Shown: one piece after another, positions 1 to 11,664 of the stretch | Numbering within the stretch: position 1 is the first letter of the stretch | Layout of the letters: each line of letters opens with the position of its first letter | Assembly (NCBI GenBank): GCA_958510825.1 | Contig: OY294044.1 | Span: 69,638,095-69,702,094 of the forward strand | From: Brachypterus glaber | Lineage: Eukaryota > Arthropoda > Insecta > Coleoptera > Kateretidae | Length of the DNA stretch: 64,000 nucleotides | Direction of reading: 5' to 3' | The notes under the pieces: generated by a model | The model's database searches: none | The model's input: only the letters and a program-made list of their open reading frames with translations | Told to the model about the DNA's origin: nothing | Program-made: the position numbers and the translations under genes

Positions 1-1164
1 CCCAATGTCAGAACGTGTAGATTTAGGAAATAGTTAGAATGTAAATTGAATATAAATGAATTTCTAGTCTAATAAATTATCACAAATCAGTTAGTGATCA
101 CCGTTTTATTTCACCCTCTCTGATCAGCTGAAGGACTAGAAAGTCTTCTCTATCCTGCTTATTCAGAGAGTTACCTGATGTAAAATATAACTTACAAGTC
201 TGGGTATATTGCTTGGATTTGTAATAATTATATTAAAAAATAAAAAAATACAGACAATAAAACGATTTTTTTTAAATAAAATTATTATGCTTTAATTTGC
301 AAAAACTACTGTGCCAAACAAAATGTATTATTATTTTATAAGATGTTAAAATATAAAACATAATAACTAACGTTAAATTATATTTAATAAAAAATGGAAA
401 AAAATAAATTTAAATTAAAATAAAATATTTAATCTTATTTCAATACATGTATTAATAAATAAAAAAAACTTTAGACAATAGTCTATGCTGTCTACACATA
501 TTTTAAATCATTACTTAAAACAAAGATGGGGTTGTCAGAGTTTTATATAAATAAAACTTAACTTATTGAGAACCACTGCTTTAAAAAAGGACACTACCCA
601 ACAGACCGTAATTTCAGCAATGATACTGTAAAAATAGCAGTTACTTTTTCAGGTTCTTAAGTTCAGAAAAAAATAATATTTTTAACTGTTAGTAGCGTAT
701 ATATTTAGTTAAAAACATGAAATTTATTTAGGTTTAGTCGAAAGTATTATATTTGCTAAAATGTAATAAATAAAAATGCTTAAAAGTGCCCTAAATTTCA
801 ATTTTACATTTTTTTAAGAACGTTTTTCTCTGTAAACAAAAATGATAGCTTAATTTTGAAAAGATATTTAAAATCTGCGTCAAAAATACTAACTAAATAC
901 ACTTGAACAGTTTTCTATTATCATTGGTGTAAAAGATGTACCTCTTCAAAGAAGAGTTACCATTATCTGCCAAAAGCGAATTTTCTGGATTTGGCTGTTG
1001 GTGGATATATTATCTCCAAACCGATTACTACAAGGATCCAACCTTAACTTTTGGTTCGAATTTTTTCTAACCCAAGGGTTCTCGGGGACTACTGTGAATA
1101 CTGCACTTATGTTAATATATGGGTACACTTTAATGGACAAAAATATTAATTTTTAGCCCTACTA
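1..1164. other. AT-rich DNA, no gene seen
   Basis: This stretch has long A and T runs and frequent stops in all frames. The only open frame above 60 codons (946-1140, minus) has no recognisable motif. It ends where the satellite array begins. Confidence 0.6.
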
Positions 1165-4100
1165 CGTAAATACGCGTTTTCTGCACATAGCAAGTTTTTC
1201 CGTATTTGCCACCAGAAATCCTTCCTGCAAATTGTCTGACGATACCCACGAAGATTACTTACCAATACGACTATCATATGGTACAATAAAATATTTCACT
1301 TTCGACTGCAGGCTATCCCTCCGCGCGCAAAGAAAACTCATGTATACTGCACTTGGCTAGTTTTTGCCTGTTTTTCACCAGACAACTGTCCTGCAAATCA
1401 TAAGCTTATACACAAAAAGAATCTTTATCAATAGTACTACCATATGGTACAATCACATCCTCCACTTTCAACTGCAGGCTATCCTTCCACGGGAAAAGAA
1501 AAACGCGGGTATAGTGCACTTGGCTATTTTGTTACGTTTTCCACCAGACATCCTTCTTGCAAATTTTCTGCTGATAGCTACGAAGATTACTTACCAATAG
1601 GCCCACCTTATGGTACAATCAAATATTTCACTTTCGACTGCAGGCTATCCCTCCTCAAAGAAAGAAAATACGCGTCTTCTGCACGTAGCAAGTTTTTGCC
1701 TGTTTTCCACCAGAAATCCTTCTTGCAAATTGTCTGCTGATACCAACAAAGATTTCTAACCAACACGACCACCATATGGTACAATCAAATATTTTACTTT
1801 CGACTGCAGGCTATCCTTCCGCGCGCAAAGAAAACTCACGTGTACTGCACTTGGCTAGTTTTTGGCCGTTTTCCACCAGATAAATCTCCTGCAAATCGTA
1901 AGCTTGTTCACCAAAAGAATCCTTATCAATATTACTACCATATGGTACAATCACATCCTCCACTTTCGACTGCAGGCTATTCCTCCTCAAACAAAGAAAA
2001 TACGCGTTTTCTGCACGTAGCAAGTTTTTGCCTGTTTTCCACCAGAAATCTTTCTTGCAAATTGTCTGCTGATACCACAAAGATTTCTTACCAACAAGAC
2101 CACCATATGGTATAATCAAATATTTTACTTTCGACTGCAGGCTATCCCTCCGCGCTCAAAGAAAACTCATGTATACTGCACTTGGCTAGTTTTTGCCCAT
2201 TTCCCACCAGATAACTCTCCTGCAAATCGTAAGCTTGTGCACCAAAAGAATCCTTATCAATAGTACTACCATATGGTACAATCATATCCTCCACTTTCGA
2301 CTGCAGGCTATTCCTCCTCAAACAAAGAAAAACATGTGTTTTCTGCACATGGCAAGTTTTTGCCTGTTTTCCGCCAGACATCCTTGTTGCAAATTGTCTG
2401 CTGATACCCACGAGGATTTCTTACCAACACGACCACCATATGGTACAATCAAATATTTCACTTTCGACTGCAGGCTACCCCTCCGCGCGCAAAGAAAACT
2501 TATGTATACTGCACATGGCTAGTTTTTGCCCGTTTTCCACCGAATAACTCTCCTGCAAATCATAAGCTTATACACCAAAAGAATCCTTATCAATAGCACT
2601 ACCATACGGTACAAACAAATCCTCCACTTTCGACTGCAGGCTATTCCTCCTCAAACAAAGTAAATACGCGTTTTCTGCACGTAGCAAGTTTTTGCCAGTT
2701 TTCCACCAGAAATCCTTCTTGCAAATTGTCTGCTGATACCCACGAAGATTAGTTACCAATACGACCACCATATAGAACAATCAAATCCATTACTTTCGAC
2801 TGCAGGCTATCCGTCCGCGCGCAAAGAAAACTCATGTATACCGCACTTGGCTAGTTTTTGGCCGTTTTCCACCAGATAACTCTCCTGCAAATCGTAAGCT
2901 TGTGCACCAAAAGAATCCTTATCAATAGTACTACCATATGGTACAATCACATCCTCCACTTTCGACTGCTGGCTATTCCTCCTCAAACAAAGAAAAATAT
3001 GTGTTTTTGCACATAGCAAGTTTTTGCCTGTTTTCCACCAGAAATCCTTCTGGCAAATTGTCTGCTGTTACCAACAAAGATTTCTTAGCAACACGACCAC
3101 CATATGGTACAATCAAATATTTCACTTTCGACTGCAGGCTATCCCTCCGCGCGCAAAGAAAACTCATGTATACTGCACTTGGCTAGTTTTTGGCCGTTTT
3201 CCACCAGATAACTCTCCTGCAAATCGTAAGCTTGTACACCAAAAGAATCCTTATCAATAGCACTACCATATGGTACAATCACATCCTCAACTTTCGACTG
3301 CAGGCTATTCCTCCTCAAAGAAAGAAAATACGCGTCTTCTGCACGTAGCAAGTTTATGCCTGTTTTCCACCAGAAATCCTTCTTGCAAATTGTCTGCTGA
3401 TACCAACAAAGATTTCTAACCAACACGACCACCATATGGTACAATCAAATATTTTACTTTCGACTGCAGGCTATCCCTCCGCGCGCAAAGAAAACTCACG
3501 TGTACTGCACTTGGCTAGTTTTTGGCCGTTTTCCACCAGATAAATCTCCTGCAAATCGTAAGCTTGTTCACCAAAAGAATCCTTATCAATATTACTACCA
3601 TATGGTACAATCACATCCTCCACTTTCGACTGCAGGCTATTCCTCCTCAAACAAAGAAAATACGCGTTTTCTGCACGTAGCAAGTTTTTGCCTGTTTTCC
3701 ACCAGAAATCCTTCTTGCAAATTGTCTGCTGATACCAACAAAGATTTCTTACCAACAAGACCACCATATGGTATAATCAAATATTTTACTTTCGACTGCA
3801 GGCTATCCCTCCGCGCTCAAAGAAAACTCATGTATACTGCACTTGGCTAGTTTTTGCCCGTTTCCCACCAGATAACTCTCCTGCAAGTCGTAAGCTTGTG
3901 CACCAAAAGAATCCTTATCAATAGTACTACCATATGGTACAATGATATCCTCCACTTTCGACTGCAGGCTATTCCTCCTCAAACAAAGAAAAACATGTGT
4001 TTTCTGCACATGGCAAGTTTTTGCCTGTTTTCCGCCAGACATCCTTGTTGCAAATTGTCTGCTGATACCCACGAGGATTTCTTACCAACACGACCACCAT

Positions 4101-5970
4101 ATGGTACAATCAAATATTTCACTTTCGACTGCAGGCTATCCCTCCGCGCGCAAAGAAAACTCCTGTATACTGCACTTGGCTAGTTTTTGGCCATTTTCCA
4201 CCAGATAACTCTCCTGCGTATTTTCTTTCTTTGAGGAGAAATAGCCTGCAGTCGAAAGTGGAGGATGTGATTGTACCGTATGGTAGTGCTATTAATAAGG
4301 ATTCTTTTGGTGTATAAGCTTATGATTTGCAGGACAGTTATCTGGTGGAAAACGGGCAAAAACTAGCCAAGTGCAGTATACATGAGTTTTCTTTGCGCAC
4401 GGAGGGATAGCCTGCAGTCGAAAGTAAAATATTTGATTGTGCCATATGGTGGTCGTGTTGGTTAGAAATCTTTGTTGGTATCAGCAGACAATTTGCAACA
4501 AGGATTTCTGGTGGAAAACAGGCAAAAACTTGCTACGTGCAGAAGACGCGTATTTTCTTTCTTTGAGGAGGAATAGCCTGCAGTCGAAAGTGGAGGATGT
4601 GATTGTACCATATGGTAGTGCTATTGATAAGGATTCTTTTGGTGTACAAGCTTACGATTTGCAGGAGAGTTATCTGGTGGAAAACGGCCAAAAACTAGCC
4701 AAGTGCAGTATACATGAGTTTTCTTTGCGCGCGGAGGGGTAGCCTGCAGTCGAAAGCGAAATATTTGATTGTATCATATGGTGGTCGTGTTGGTAAGAAA
4801 TCTTTGTTGGTATCAGCAGACAATTTGCAAGAAGGATTTCTGGTGGAAAACAGGCAAAAACTTGCTATGTGCAAAAACACATATTTTTCTTTGTTTGAGG
4901 AGGAATAGCCAGCAGTCGAAATTGGAGGATGTGATTGTACCATATAGTAGTAATATTGATAAGAATTATTTTGGTTTGGACTTTTTCATATGGTGGTCGT
5001 GTTGGTAAGAAATCTTTGTTGGTATCAGCAGACAATTTGCAACAAGGATTTCTGGTGGAAAACAGGCAAAAACTTGCTACGTGCAGAAGACGCGTATTTT
5101 CTTTCTTTGAGGAGGAATAGCCTGCAGTCGAAAGTGGAGGATGTGATTGTACCATATGGTAGTGCTATTGATAAGGATTCTTTTGGTGTACAAGCTTACG
5201 ATTTGCAGGAGAGTTATCTGGTGGGAAACGGGCAAAAACTAGCCAAGTGCAGTATACATAAGTTTTCTTTGCGCGCGGAGGGATAGCCTGCAGTCGAAAG
5301 TAAAATATTTGATGTATCATATGGTGGTCGTGTTGGTAAGAAATCTTTGTTGGTATCAGCAGACAATTTGCAAGAAGGATTTCTGGTGGAAAACAGACAA
5401 AAACTTGCTACGTGACGAAAACGCGTATTTTCTTTGTTTGTGGAGGAATAGCCTGCAGTCGAAAGTGGAGGATATGATTGTACCATATGGTGGTACTATT
5501 GATAAAGATTCTTTTGGTGTACAAGCTTACGATTTGCAGGAGAGTTTTCTGGTGAAAAACGGCCAAAAACTAGCCAGTATACATGAGGTTTCTTAGCGCG
5601 CGGAAGGATAGCCTGCAGTCGAATGTAATAGATTTGATTTTACCATAAGGTGGTCGTATTGGTAAGTAATCTTCGTGGGTACCAGCAGACATTTTGCAAC
5701 TAGGATGTGTGGTGGAAAACGTAACAAAATAGCCAAATACAGTATACACGCGTTTTTCTTTGCTCGCTGAAGGATAGCCTGCAGTCGAATGTGGAAAATG
5801 TGTTTCTGCCATTTGGTAGTCTGATTGGTAAGGAATCTTCGGGAAAATAAGCGCATGATTTGCAGAAATGGAATCTGGTAGAAAATTGGCAAAAAGTTGC
5901 TAATTACAGAAAACACCGGTTTTTCTATGCTTAAAGAAGAATAGCCTGCAGTTGAATGTGGAGGGGGTGT
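1165..5970. repeat. 166-bp PstI satellite array (dimeric, partly inverted)
   Basis: CTGCAG sites recur at 1306, 1472, 1638, 1804, 1970, 2135, 2301, 2468, 2634, 2800, 3132, 3298, 3464, 3630, 3796, 3962 and 4129, so the monomer is 165-167 bp. Two related monomer types alternate: one has a block reading TCCGCGCGCAAAGAAAACTC, the other TCCTCCTCAAACAAAGAAAA, giving a 332-bp dimer. The site at 2966 is mutated to CTGCTG. Monomers share CATATGGTACAATC and CTTTCGACTGCAGGC. The array reads forward up to about 4,217 and inverted after it. The 65-116 residue open frames on both strands are satellite translations, not genes. The last monomers (5,450-5,970) are the most diverged. Confidence 0.95.
4218..5970 (-). 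repeat. Inverted half of the PstI satellite
   Basis: At 4,217/4,218 a forward monomer breaks off after CTCTCCTGC and the sequence continues in a reverse-oriented monomer. PstI sites follow at 4246, 4412, 4578, 4744, 5122, 5288, 5453, 5613, 5779 and 5946, with a mutated site (CCAGCAG) at 4910. One interval is 212 bp because a monomer is cut at about 4,974 by TTTGGACTTTTT and restarts at CATATGGTGG. The array ends at about 5,970 next to the same 10-mer. Confidence 0.9.
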
Positions 5971-6127
5971 TTGGTTTGGACTTTTGTAAATAAATTATAA
6001 TATTGTAGCTTATAAATACATTTATTACACATAATAAATAAAAATATTTTTGCTTGGAATTACCCATATACTACAAAAAATTTGACAATATTTTGACATT
6101 TTAAAAAATCGTCTGCTAGAAGTGTCT

Positions 6128-6480
6128 GCCACTTTCAGCTTCATGCACTTCGTAGCTAACTTTAAAAAAGTGATGAAAGTTGAAACACTTCATCACTTTT
6201 TTGAGGTTAGCAACTAAATGTGCCCTGACAGAGTTAAACGAACACCAGATTCGGATTTAGCGACCCCAAAAACGTATAGAAATGTTTGTTTCGTATGAGG
6301 AAACGGACCTTTTTTTTGTGTGCCTGTACACAAGTACTTACACGAAAAAAAAAAGTCTTGTTAACCAGACGAGACAACATTTTGTTGCTAACCTCAAAAA
6401 GTTAGCAACAAAATACGACAGGACCGAGTCAAGTCACTCCCAGATTCGGATTCAGTGACGCCAAAAACGTACAATTGTGA
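6128..6480. mobile_element. Rearranged fold-back element fragment
   Basis: It contains a hairpin (AAAAAAGTGATGAA against TTCATCACTTTTTT, 6,166-6,205), two copies of a GATTCGGATT..AGYGAC motif (6,248 and 6,442), and the pieces GTGTGCCTGT, GTCTTGTTAACCAGACGAG and GTTAGCAACAAAAT. The same pieces, in another arrangement, make up the palindrome at 52,029-52,605, so both probably belong to one fold-back family. No coding capacity. Confidence 0.6.
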
Positions 6481-7705
6481 ATAAAAGGCTTTGAAGAAGG
6501 ATTCTTAATTTAATATTATCTAATTTTTATTACTTATTCCTAGAATTTTTGAGAAAAGCCAAACACAAAATAGCATTTATTGTGTTATAACTGTCTGATA
6601 TAGTATAAAATACCTATAAAAATAGGTCCTAGAACGACAATAAACCATTACAATCTGCATACAAATTTATACATCTACGTCAACAGAAAATTGTTTTTTA
6701 TTTACCTTTAGTTTATTGGTTTTATATTTAATACAACATAAATTGGAAGCTCAACACTGTTGGGTTGCCTAACCGCAAGCATCTTTTAAATCAAGGAAAA
6801 TTTGACAGTTTACTAATTAAATTTGATTTCTGTGGATATGCTACCACATAAGACTGTAAAATTGTACAATTTTTTACATTTTATGAGGAAATATTGATGT
6901 TTTTTATAAAATTTAAGGTAACTAAATCACTAATTAAGTAATTTTTATAAGATCTAGACATTAATAAAACATATTAAGTTATATTGACCTGGGTCAAAAT
7001 AGTAAGGTTATAACTATAGTTTTTATTTTTGACATAAAAAACAGAAATATTTGAATTGAAAAACATAAAAGACATCAAAAAATCTGTAATAAAAGGTGGA
7101 AAATGGCATATAAAACGAGGTGAGTAAGATTCGTAGAATTTAAAACGTAAATATCTAAACAAAATTAGGCAAACCTACATACATAAATATCAAACTAGGG
7201 TGATATGAAAATATCAAACAAGTTCGATATAAGGCGTTTTCTAAAGAACAAGAGAGTGTGGTAAATGTCATTTTCATAGGGGATCGTAGGAAAATAATAT
7301 TACTATCGAGTATGGTATCTAAAAATAAATATACCTCTGTTTTGGTATTTCTTTTTCTTAGATTCTCTATCTGAATTTATAACTAATCTGTTTATTATGA
7401 TGTGGCATTCTGGAAAAAGTTTGTCTGGTAGTTTTATTAAAATTTTTGAAACTGTTCTTCTGCATGATATTTCGTACAAAAAGCTTTTAAATAGTTTTAA
7501 ATATTGCTTAATTTTTCTCATTATACTGCTTTGAGTTTTTTCAATTGACAACATAGATATATGTTTGACAATTATAGTTATAGATATCTTAAATCAGTGT
7601 GGATGTCCAATGGTTTAGAGTAACATTGTATAAGGGACCCTAAATAATGAAATTTAAGATGTGAACTTTAATTTCACTTTATTCAGGGACGCTACATTGT
7701 ATAAG
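6481..7705. other. AT-rich DNA, no gene seen
   Basis: Two minus-strand open frames (6,974-7,162; 7,303-7,554) have no motif I recognise. A short direct repeat (ACATTGTATAAG at 7,623 and 7,692) lies just left of the TIR element that follows. Confidence 0.5.
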
Positions 7706-8944
7706 TACACTGAAAGCTCGTTACCGTAGTAAATACTTAGGGTAAGGTCGCTATAATATAATTGGTTATATTTTAGAGTTTACTCTTTATTTTAAGTTAA
7801 AGTATAATTAATTTTCAATATAAAAAATTTTTGTTTACTAAACTTCATAACATTTATATTCAATTTTTTACATGTTTTGTTAAGGTCTTCAAACGGTACG
7901 ATTTGGGAACCTGGTTGCCTAAATCTTACCTTCTTAATAAACTTACCGTAATTATTTATTCTTGGTTTAAATAAAAAAAATAATGCCAAGATAAAAAGGC
8001 TTTCCCATTTACTCATAAGAATTTATTTAATTACCTGTATTAGCCATGAATTTAACGGACTTCACTTGTAGTAATTTTTTATTTATTTTTAATTGTCAAT
8101 AACTAGAATAAATTATTCAAATGACAAGTTTCTATGATTTTTTATCACAATTTTATCGAAAAAAAAAAACACAACTTTAATCATATCATACGGGGATTGA
8201 ACCCTGGACGATTTACAAAAATTAATACCTGTACGATTTATGAAACTTCCCTATTTAAATAAAAATAAATAATATAAAATGAAAAGCATGTATATATTTT
8301 GTTTATATGCTAATGATGTTAATTAATGTAATTACACATAAAACAATTTGGTAACTGTAGAGAAATATCCTTAGAAAAACTTGCAGATACATACATCAGT
8401 ATAAGCAATTTTTTTTGACCGACCATATCTATACCATGAGGATAATTTACAACGACCAAATTGTATATGAGGGTTTAACTCCAAACTAGCTATTATTGGA
8501 AGTTATAAGTTGTTTCAAAAATCTTTAATTAATTAATTTAATTTAAAAAAGTACGATTTGCGGACCGGTACGATATAGGCTACCTTTCACTATAAACGTT
8601 TTTGCTTACAATTAGGTCTTTTTACGTGCGTAAACAATATTGCTATTTTAGCACTATCGACAAAAATCACATGGGATTTTGGCCCATATTTCCATTGGCA
8701 ATACTGGCCAAAATCGCATGCAATTTTTGCTAATGTTGGCAAAATAGCAAAATTGTTTACGCACATGAATAAACCTGAATATATTCCATATGATGGAACC
8801 CCACGAAAGTATAGTTAATTGCCAGAACTATAACAACGCTAAGTATTACTGTAACAACCAGTGAATGTTAACTAAACTAAAAACTAAACTAAACATATAA
8901 GCAAAAAAGTTTAGTATTTACTACGGTAACGAGCTCTCAGTGTA
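7706..8944. mobile_element. Non-autonomous TIR element, 1.24 kb, TA-flanked
   Basis: CACTGAAAGCTCGTTACCGT at 7,708 continues into GTAGTAAATACT. Its reverse complement lies at 8,909-8,942, with about 3 mismatches over 33 bp. Both ends abut TA, as expected for a Tc1/mariner-type insertion. The interior is AT-rich with a 74-codon minus-strand frame (7,792-8,016) of unknown relation. The string GTACGATTT recurs at about 7,896, 8,231 and 8,550. No transposase is recognisable, so I infer a non-autonomous or badly decayed copy. Confidence 0.65.
8636..8764. repeat. Hairpin-forming inverted repeat
   Basis: GTGCGTAAACAAT at 8,636 pairs with ATTGTTTACGCAC at 8,752-8,764. Pairing continues inward through TTGCTATTTT / AAAATAGCAA and GGCCCATATT / AATACTGGCC. 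It probably is a small palindromic MITE inside the larger TIR element. Confidence 0.6.
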
Positions 8945-9943
8945 TATTTTTGCCAACATGAAAAGATAATTGGTGGCACTCAAGCATATACACCACGTAT
9001 GGGAATGTTTAGTGCAATTTAAGATTTTGACTTTGTGGTTCTGTTTTTGACGCTCTATCTATTATTTCTAATCACACGTATCAGAAAAAAATACTTCTCT
9101 GTTTTATATACAAATAACTCAAAACACGTTTCAGAGATTACAGTTTGTATATTCTAATAATAAATTCTAATATATTCCATATATTATTCTAATAAATTCT
9201 CATACGTGGTATTAGAATGAAGGAATCGATATATCAAAATTAAAAAAATTAGGTTAGGTTAACTTAAAAGTATATTCACTATCAACACTGAAATGACAGG
9301 AGATAAATTGCACCTACAATTATTTTAGGTTATGTAACTTTTTCTACTATAGATTAGATTATTTTTTATGTGAACCTAACATAAATATGTATTAAATATG
9401 TATTTTCGATTTACCTTTTAGGGGGCATAAAAATCTAGTTTTATCTGAAACACATATTCTGTTTTTTATACAATTATAATTGTAGCATGATATAATCTAA
9501 AAATTAAAAATCGTCGGACCATATAACTAATTTAGTTATCAACGAAATTTTGATTAATACGAATTTACCGTTTTAAACGTGAACTTCCTTTATTTTTAAT
9601 TAGATTCTTAATGCAGTTAATTGCGACAGAAAGATTAAGTTTTATTTATTATTAGTGGTTCCAAAAAATAATTTGCATAAAAACAAATTTATCGTTTATT
9701 ACAACCCTATGCAAAATTTAAACCTAAATTGTAAAATAAAACTAGAATGTTATTGAGTACTGGCTTTAAGTTATTTTTATATTTATCTTAACTTAAATAT
9801 ACCCTAGGCAATCTACCCCGAGCCATATGCCAACTTTTTCAATATGTAAATAATAAACAGTATGTTTGGAGTATCTTTAGTTAATTATAAATGCACCTTA
9901 TCATCAATTCTCAGGAAACTTTAAGTTAAGATCCAAATGCACG
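8945..9943. other. AT-rich DNA, no gene seen
   Basis: Only short local repeats (TTCTAATA at about 9,150-9,200) and A/T runs are visible. Confidence 0.5.
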
Positions 9944-10656
9944 GCTAGCCTTAAAAAATTTAAATGAAAAGTCAAACTACCCCGGATTTTTTGATTTTAG
10001 GTTGTTTTTGGGACATTTCCAAACAGTTTTTGAAAAAAATTCTTCTTCTTCTTCTTGTTGTTGTTCTTCTTCTTGTTCTTCTTCTTCTTCTTCTTCTTCT
10101 TCTTCTTCTTCTTCTTCTTCTTCTTCTTCTTCTTCTTCTTCTTCTTCTTCTTCTTCGTCTTCGTCTTCTTCTTCTTCTTCTTCTTCTTCTTCTTCTTCTT
10201 TTTCTTCTTCTTCTTCTTCTTCTTCTTCTTCTTCTTCTTCTTCTTTTCTTCTTTAAGTTTTTCCTGACTTCGCAATACGGAGTTTTTTCTATGACACCCT
10301 ATAGCATAGGTACTTCCCATGATACTCAACATAAGCATGTCCATTCACACGCATACTTTGTTAAGGTCCAAAATTACGGTCGTCTTATTTTAGACATTAA
10401 TAAAGTAGGCGTGTGAATGGTCGTGATTATATTGAGTATCAAGGGTAGTACCTATGATATAGGGTATGTCATAGAAAAAACTCCGTATTGTGATGTCAGG
10501 AAAAACTTGAAGAATAAGAAGAATGACTTTATTTAAAAACGGCTTCGTTAGCGATTAAAATTTTTGTCAAAAACTGTTTGGAAATGTTCCAAAAACAACC
10601 TAAAATCAAAAAATCCGGGGTGGTTTGACTTTTCATTTAAATTTTTTAAGGCTAGC
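9944..10656. mobile_element. Palindromic element with one-sided (TTC)n expansion
   Basis: The ends GCTAGCCTTAAAAAATTTAA (9,944) and its near-exact reverse complement (ending 10,656) pair, and pairing continues through TTTTTGGGACATTTCCAAAC / GTTTGGAAATGTTCCAAAAA. A second inner pair runs 10,256-10,345 against about 10,405-10,510 (for example GATACTCAA / TTGAGTATC). The left arm carries about 210 bp of TTC repeats; the mirror position on the right has only AAGAATAAGAAGAA. The polyserine, polyleucine and polylysine frames here are repeat artefacts. Confidence 0.8.
10041..10254. repeat. (TTC)n microsatellite
   Basis: About 70 TTC units with a few TTG and GTC interruptions near the start and middle. 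It is internal to the left arm of the surrounding palindrome. Confidence 0.95.
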
Positions 10657-10983
10657 AGTAAATCCGAAAAGAAAAAACAACAATTTGAGGTACCGTAAAA
10701 TCGAGATATAGATATTTTGGGTGTGACCAATCTTGGGTACTTTTACTTGCTTTTACAATTTGCCAACAATGTTCCTAGAAAAGGTTGCACTTAACAAATA
10801 ATTAAAACAAATTTGTCGTATTATTTTAGCTTTGACAGGGCCCTAGTGAATCAAACTAACCCAACATTTTTTTTATTCGCTTGTATTCCAAAGCTATATT
10901 TTTTGGTTAGAAATGTTAAGTTAAAAGTGACACTTTTGTTAAGAGTTTGTCTTTTTTTTATTTTGACGGGCTGCGGCAAAGTC

Positions 10984-11153
10984 CAAAAAATAGCGTATGA
11001 TACACGGACGAGAAATAAATCTCGGTCTTACGCTGTTGTGAATCTTGACTCACGCCACGATTCACAATCTCCGCTCACGCCTCGATTCACAATCTCCGCA
11101 TGAGACCGAGAAACATTATTTCTGGTCCTTAGATCATAATGTATTATTTTTTT
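10984..11153. mobile_element. Small fold-back element
   Basis: GGACGAGAAATAAATCTCGG (11,006) pairs with the strand around AGACCGAGAAACATTATTTC (11,103), and the pairing extends outward through AAAAAATA / TATTATTTTTTT. The loop holds two direct copies of GATTCACAATCTCCGC. The 330 bp to its left show nothing recognisable. Confidence 0.55.
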
Positions 11154-11664
11154 ACATGACCATGGCTACAATTTTGTTCGAGCCAGCAACGTCGGTGTAA
11201 CAGACTGATAGAAAATATACCCAGCTGGTATGATAGTAGAAGTAAAATTAAAAAAACAAAGTAAATAAAATACGCAAACTGTACGCAAGCAGATTCACTC
11301 TCCCCTACCTTTTTCTCTCGGTTCAATGGGGCCAATTAAAAATTAAATCTGAAAAATATGTTGAAATCAAGACTTAAAGCATGCGGAAGCTGCTGGTTAT
11401 TTTCGGGTGAGTGCTGAAGAGGCTCTTAAAAAATCAAAATTAAACTTTATCTTGAAGTGTCCTAATTGATTGCTGACCGCTTTTTTTTGAAAATTTAATT
11501 AGTGTACTGAAAATACTGCTTCCACTTCGAAACCCTTGAGCCATACAGAGAGATCCAGAAGCATGATTCTATTTCTATGCAAGATAATATAATAACTTTT
11601 GGGAGGGCCAGCCGGAAATAGGGATATTCCATCCTTTTTGGAAGGATGTTAACCAAAAAAAAAG
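11154..11664. other. No feature seen
   Basis: AT-rich sequence with no supported gene. One minus frame at 11,144-11,335 has no motif. Confidence 0.5.

Noticed and set aside
1364..5916. About 25 open frames of 60-116 codons on both strands
   Set aside because: They repeat with the 166-bp satellite period, overlap on both strands and have no motif; the monomer simply lacks stops in several frames.
1165..5970. CRISPR-like repeat/spacer organisation
   Set aside because: Units are contiguous 166-bp monomers with no unique spacers; this is eukaryotic satellite DNA.
8180..8205. tRNA or SINE B box (GGGTTCAATCCC on the minus strand)
   Set aside because: No A box or tRNA arms at the right distance, and the T stem pairs only partly.
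9964..10416. Poly-Leu, poly-Ser and poly-Lys proteins
   Set aside because: Direct translation of the (TTC)n microsatellite in different frames.
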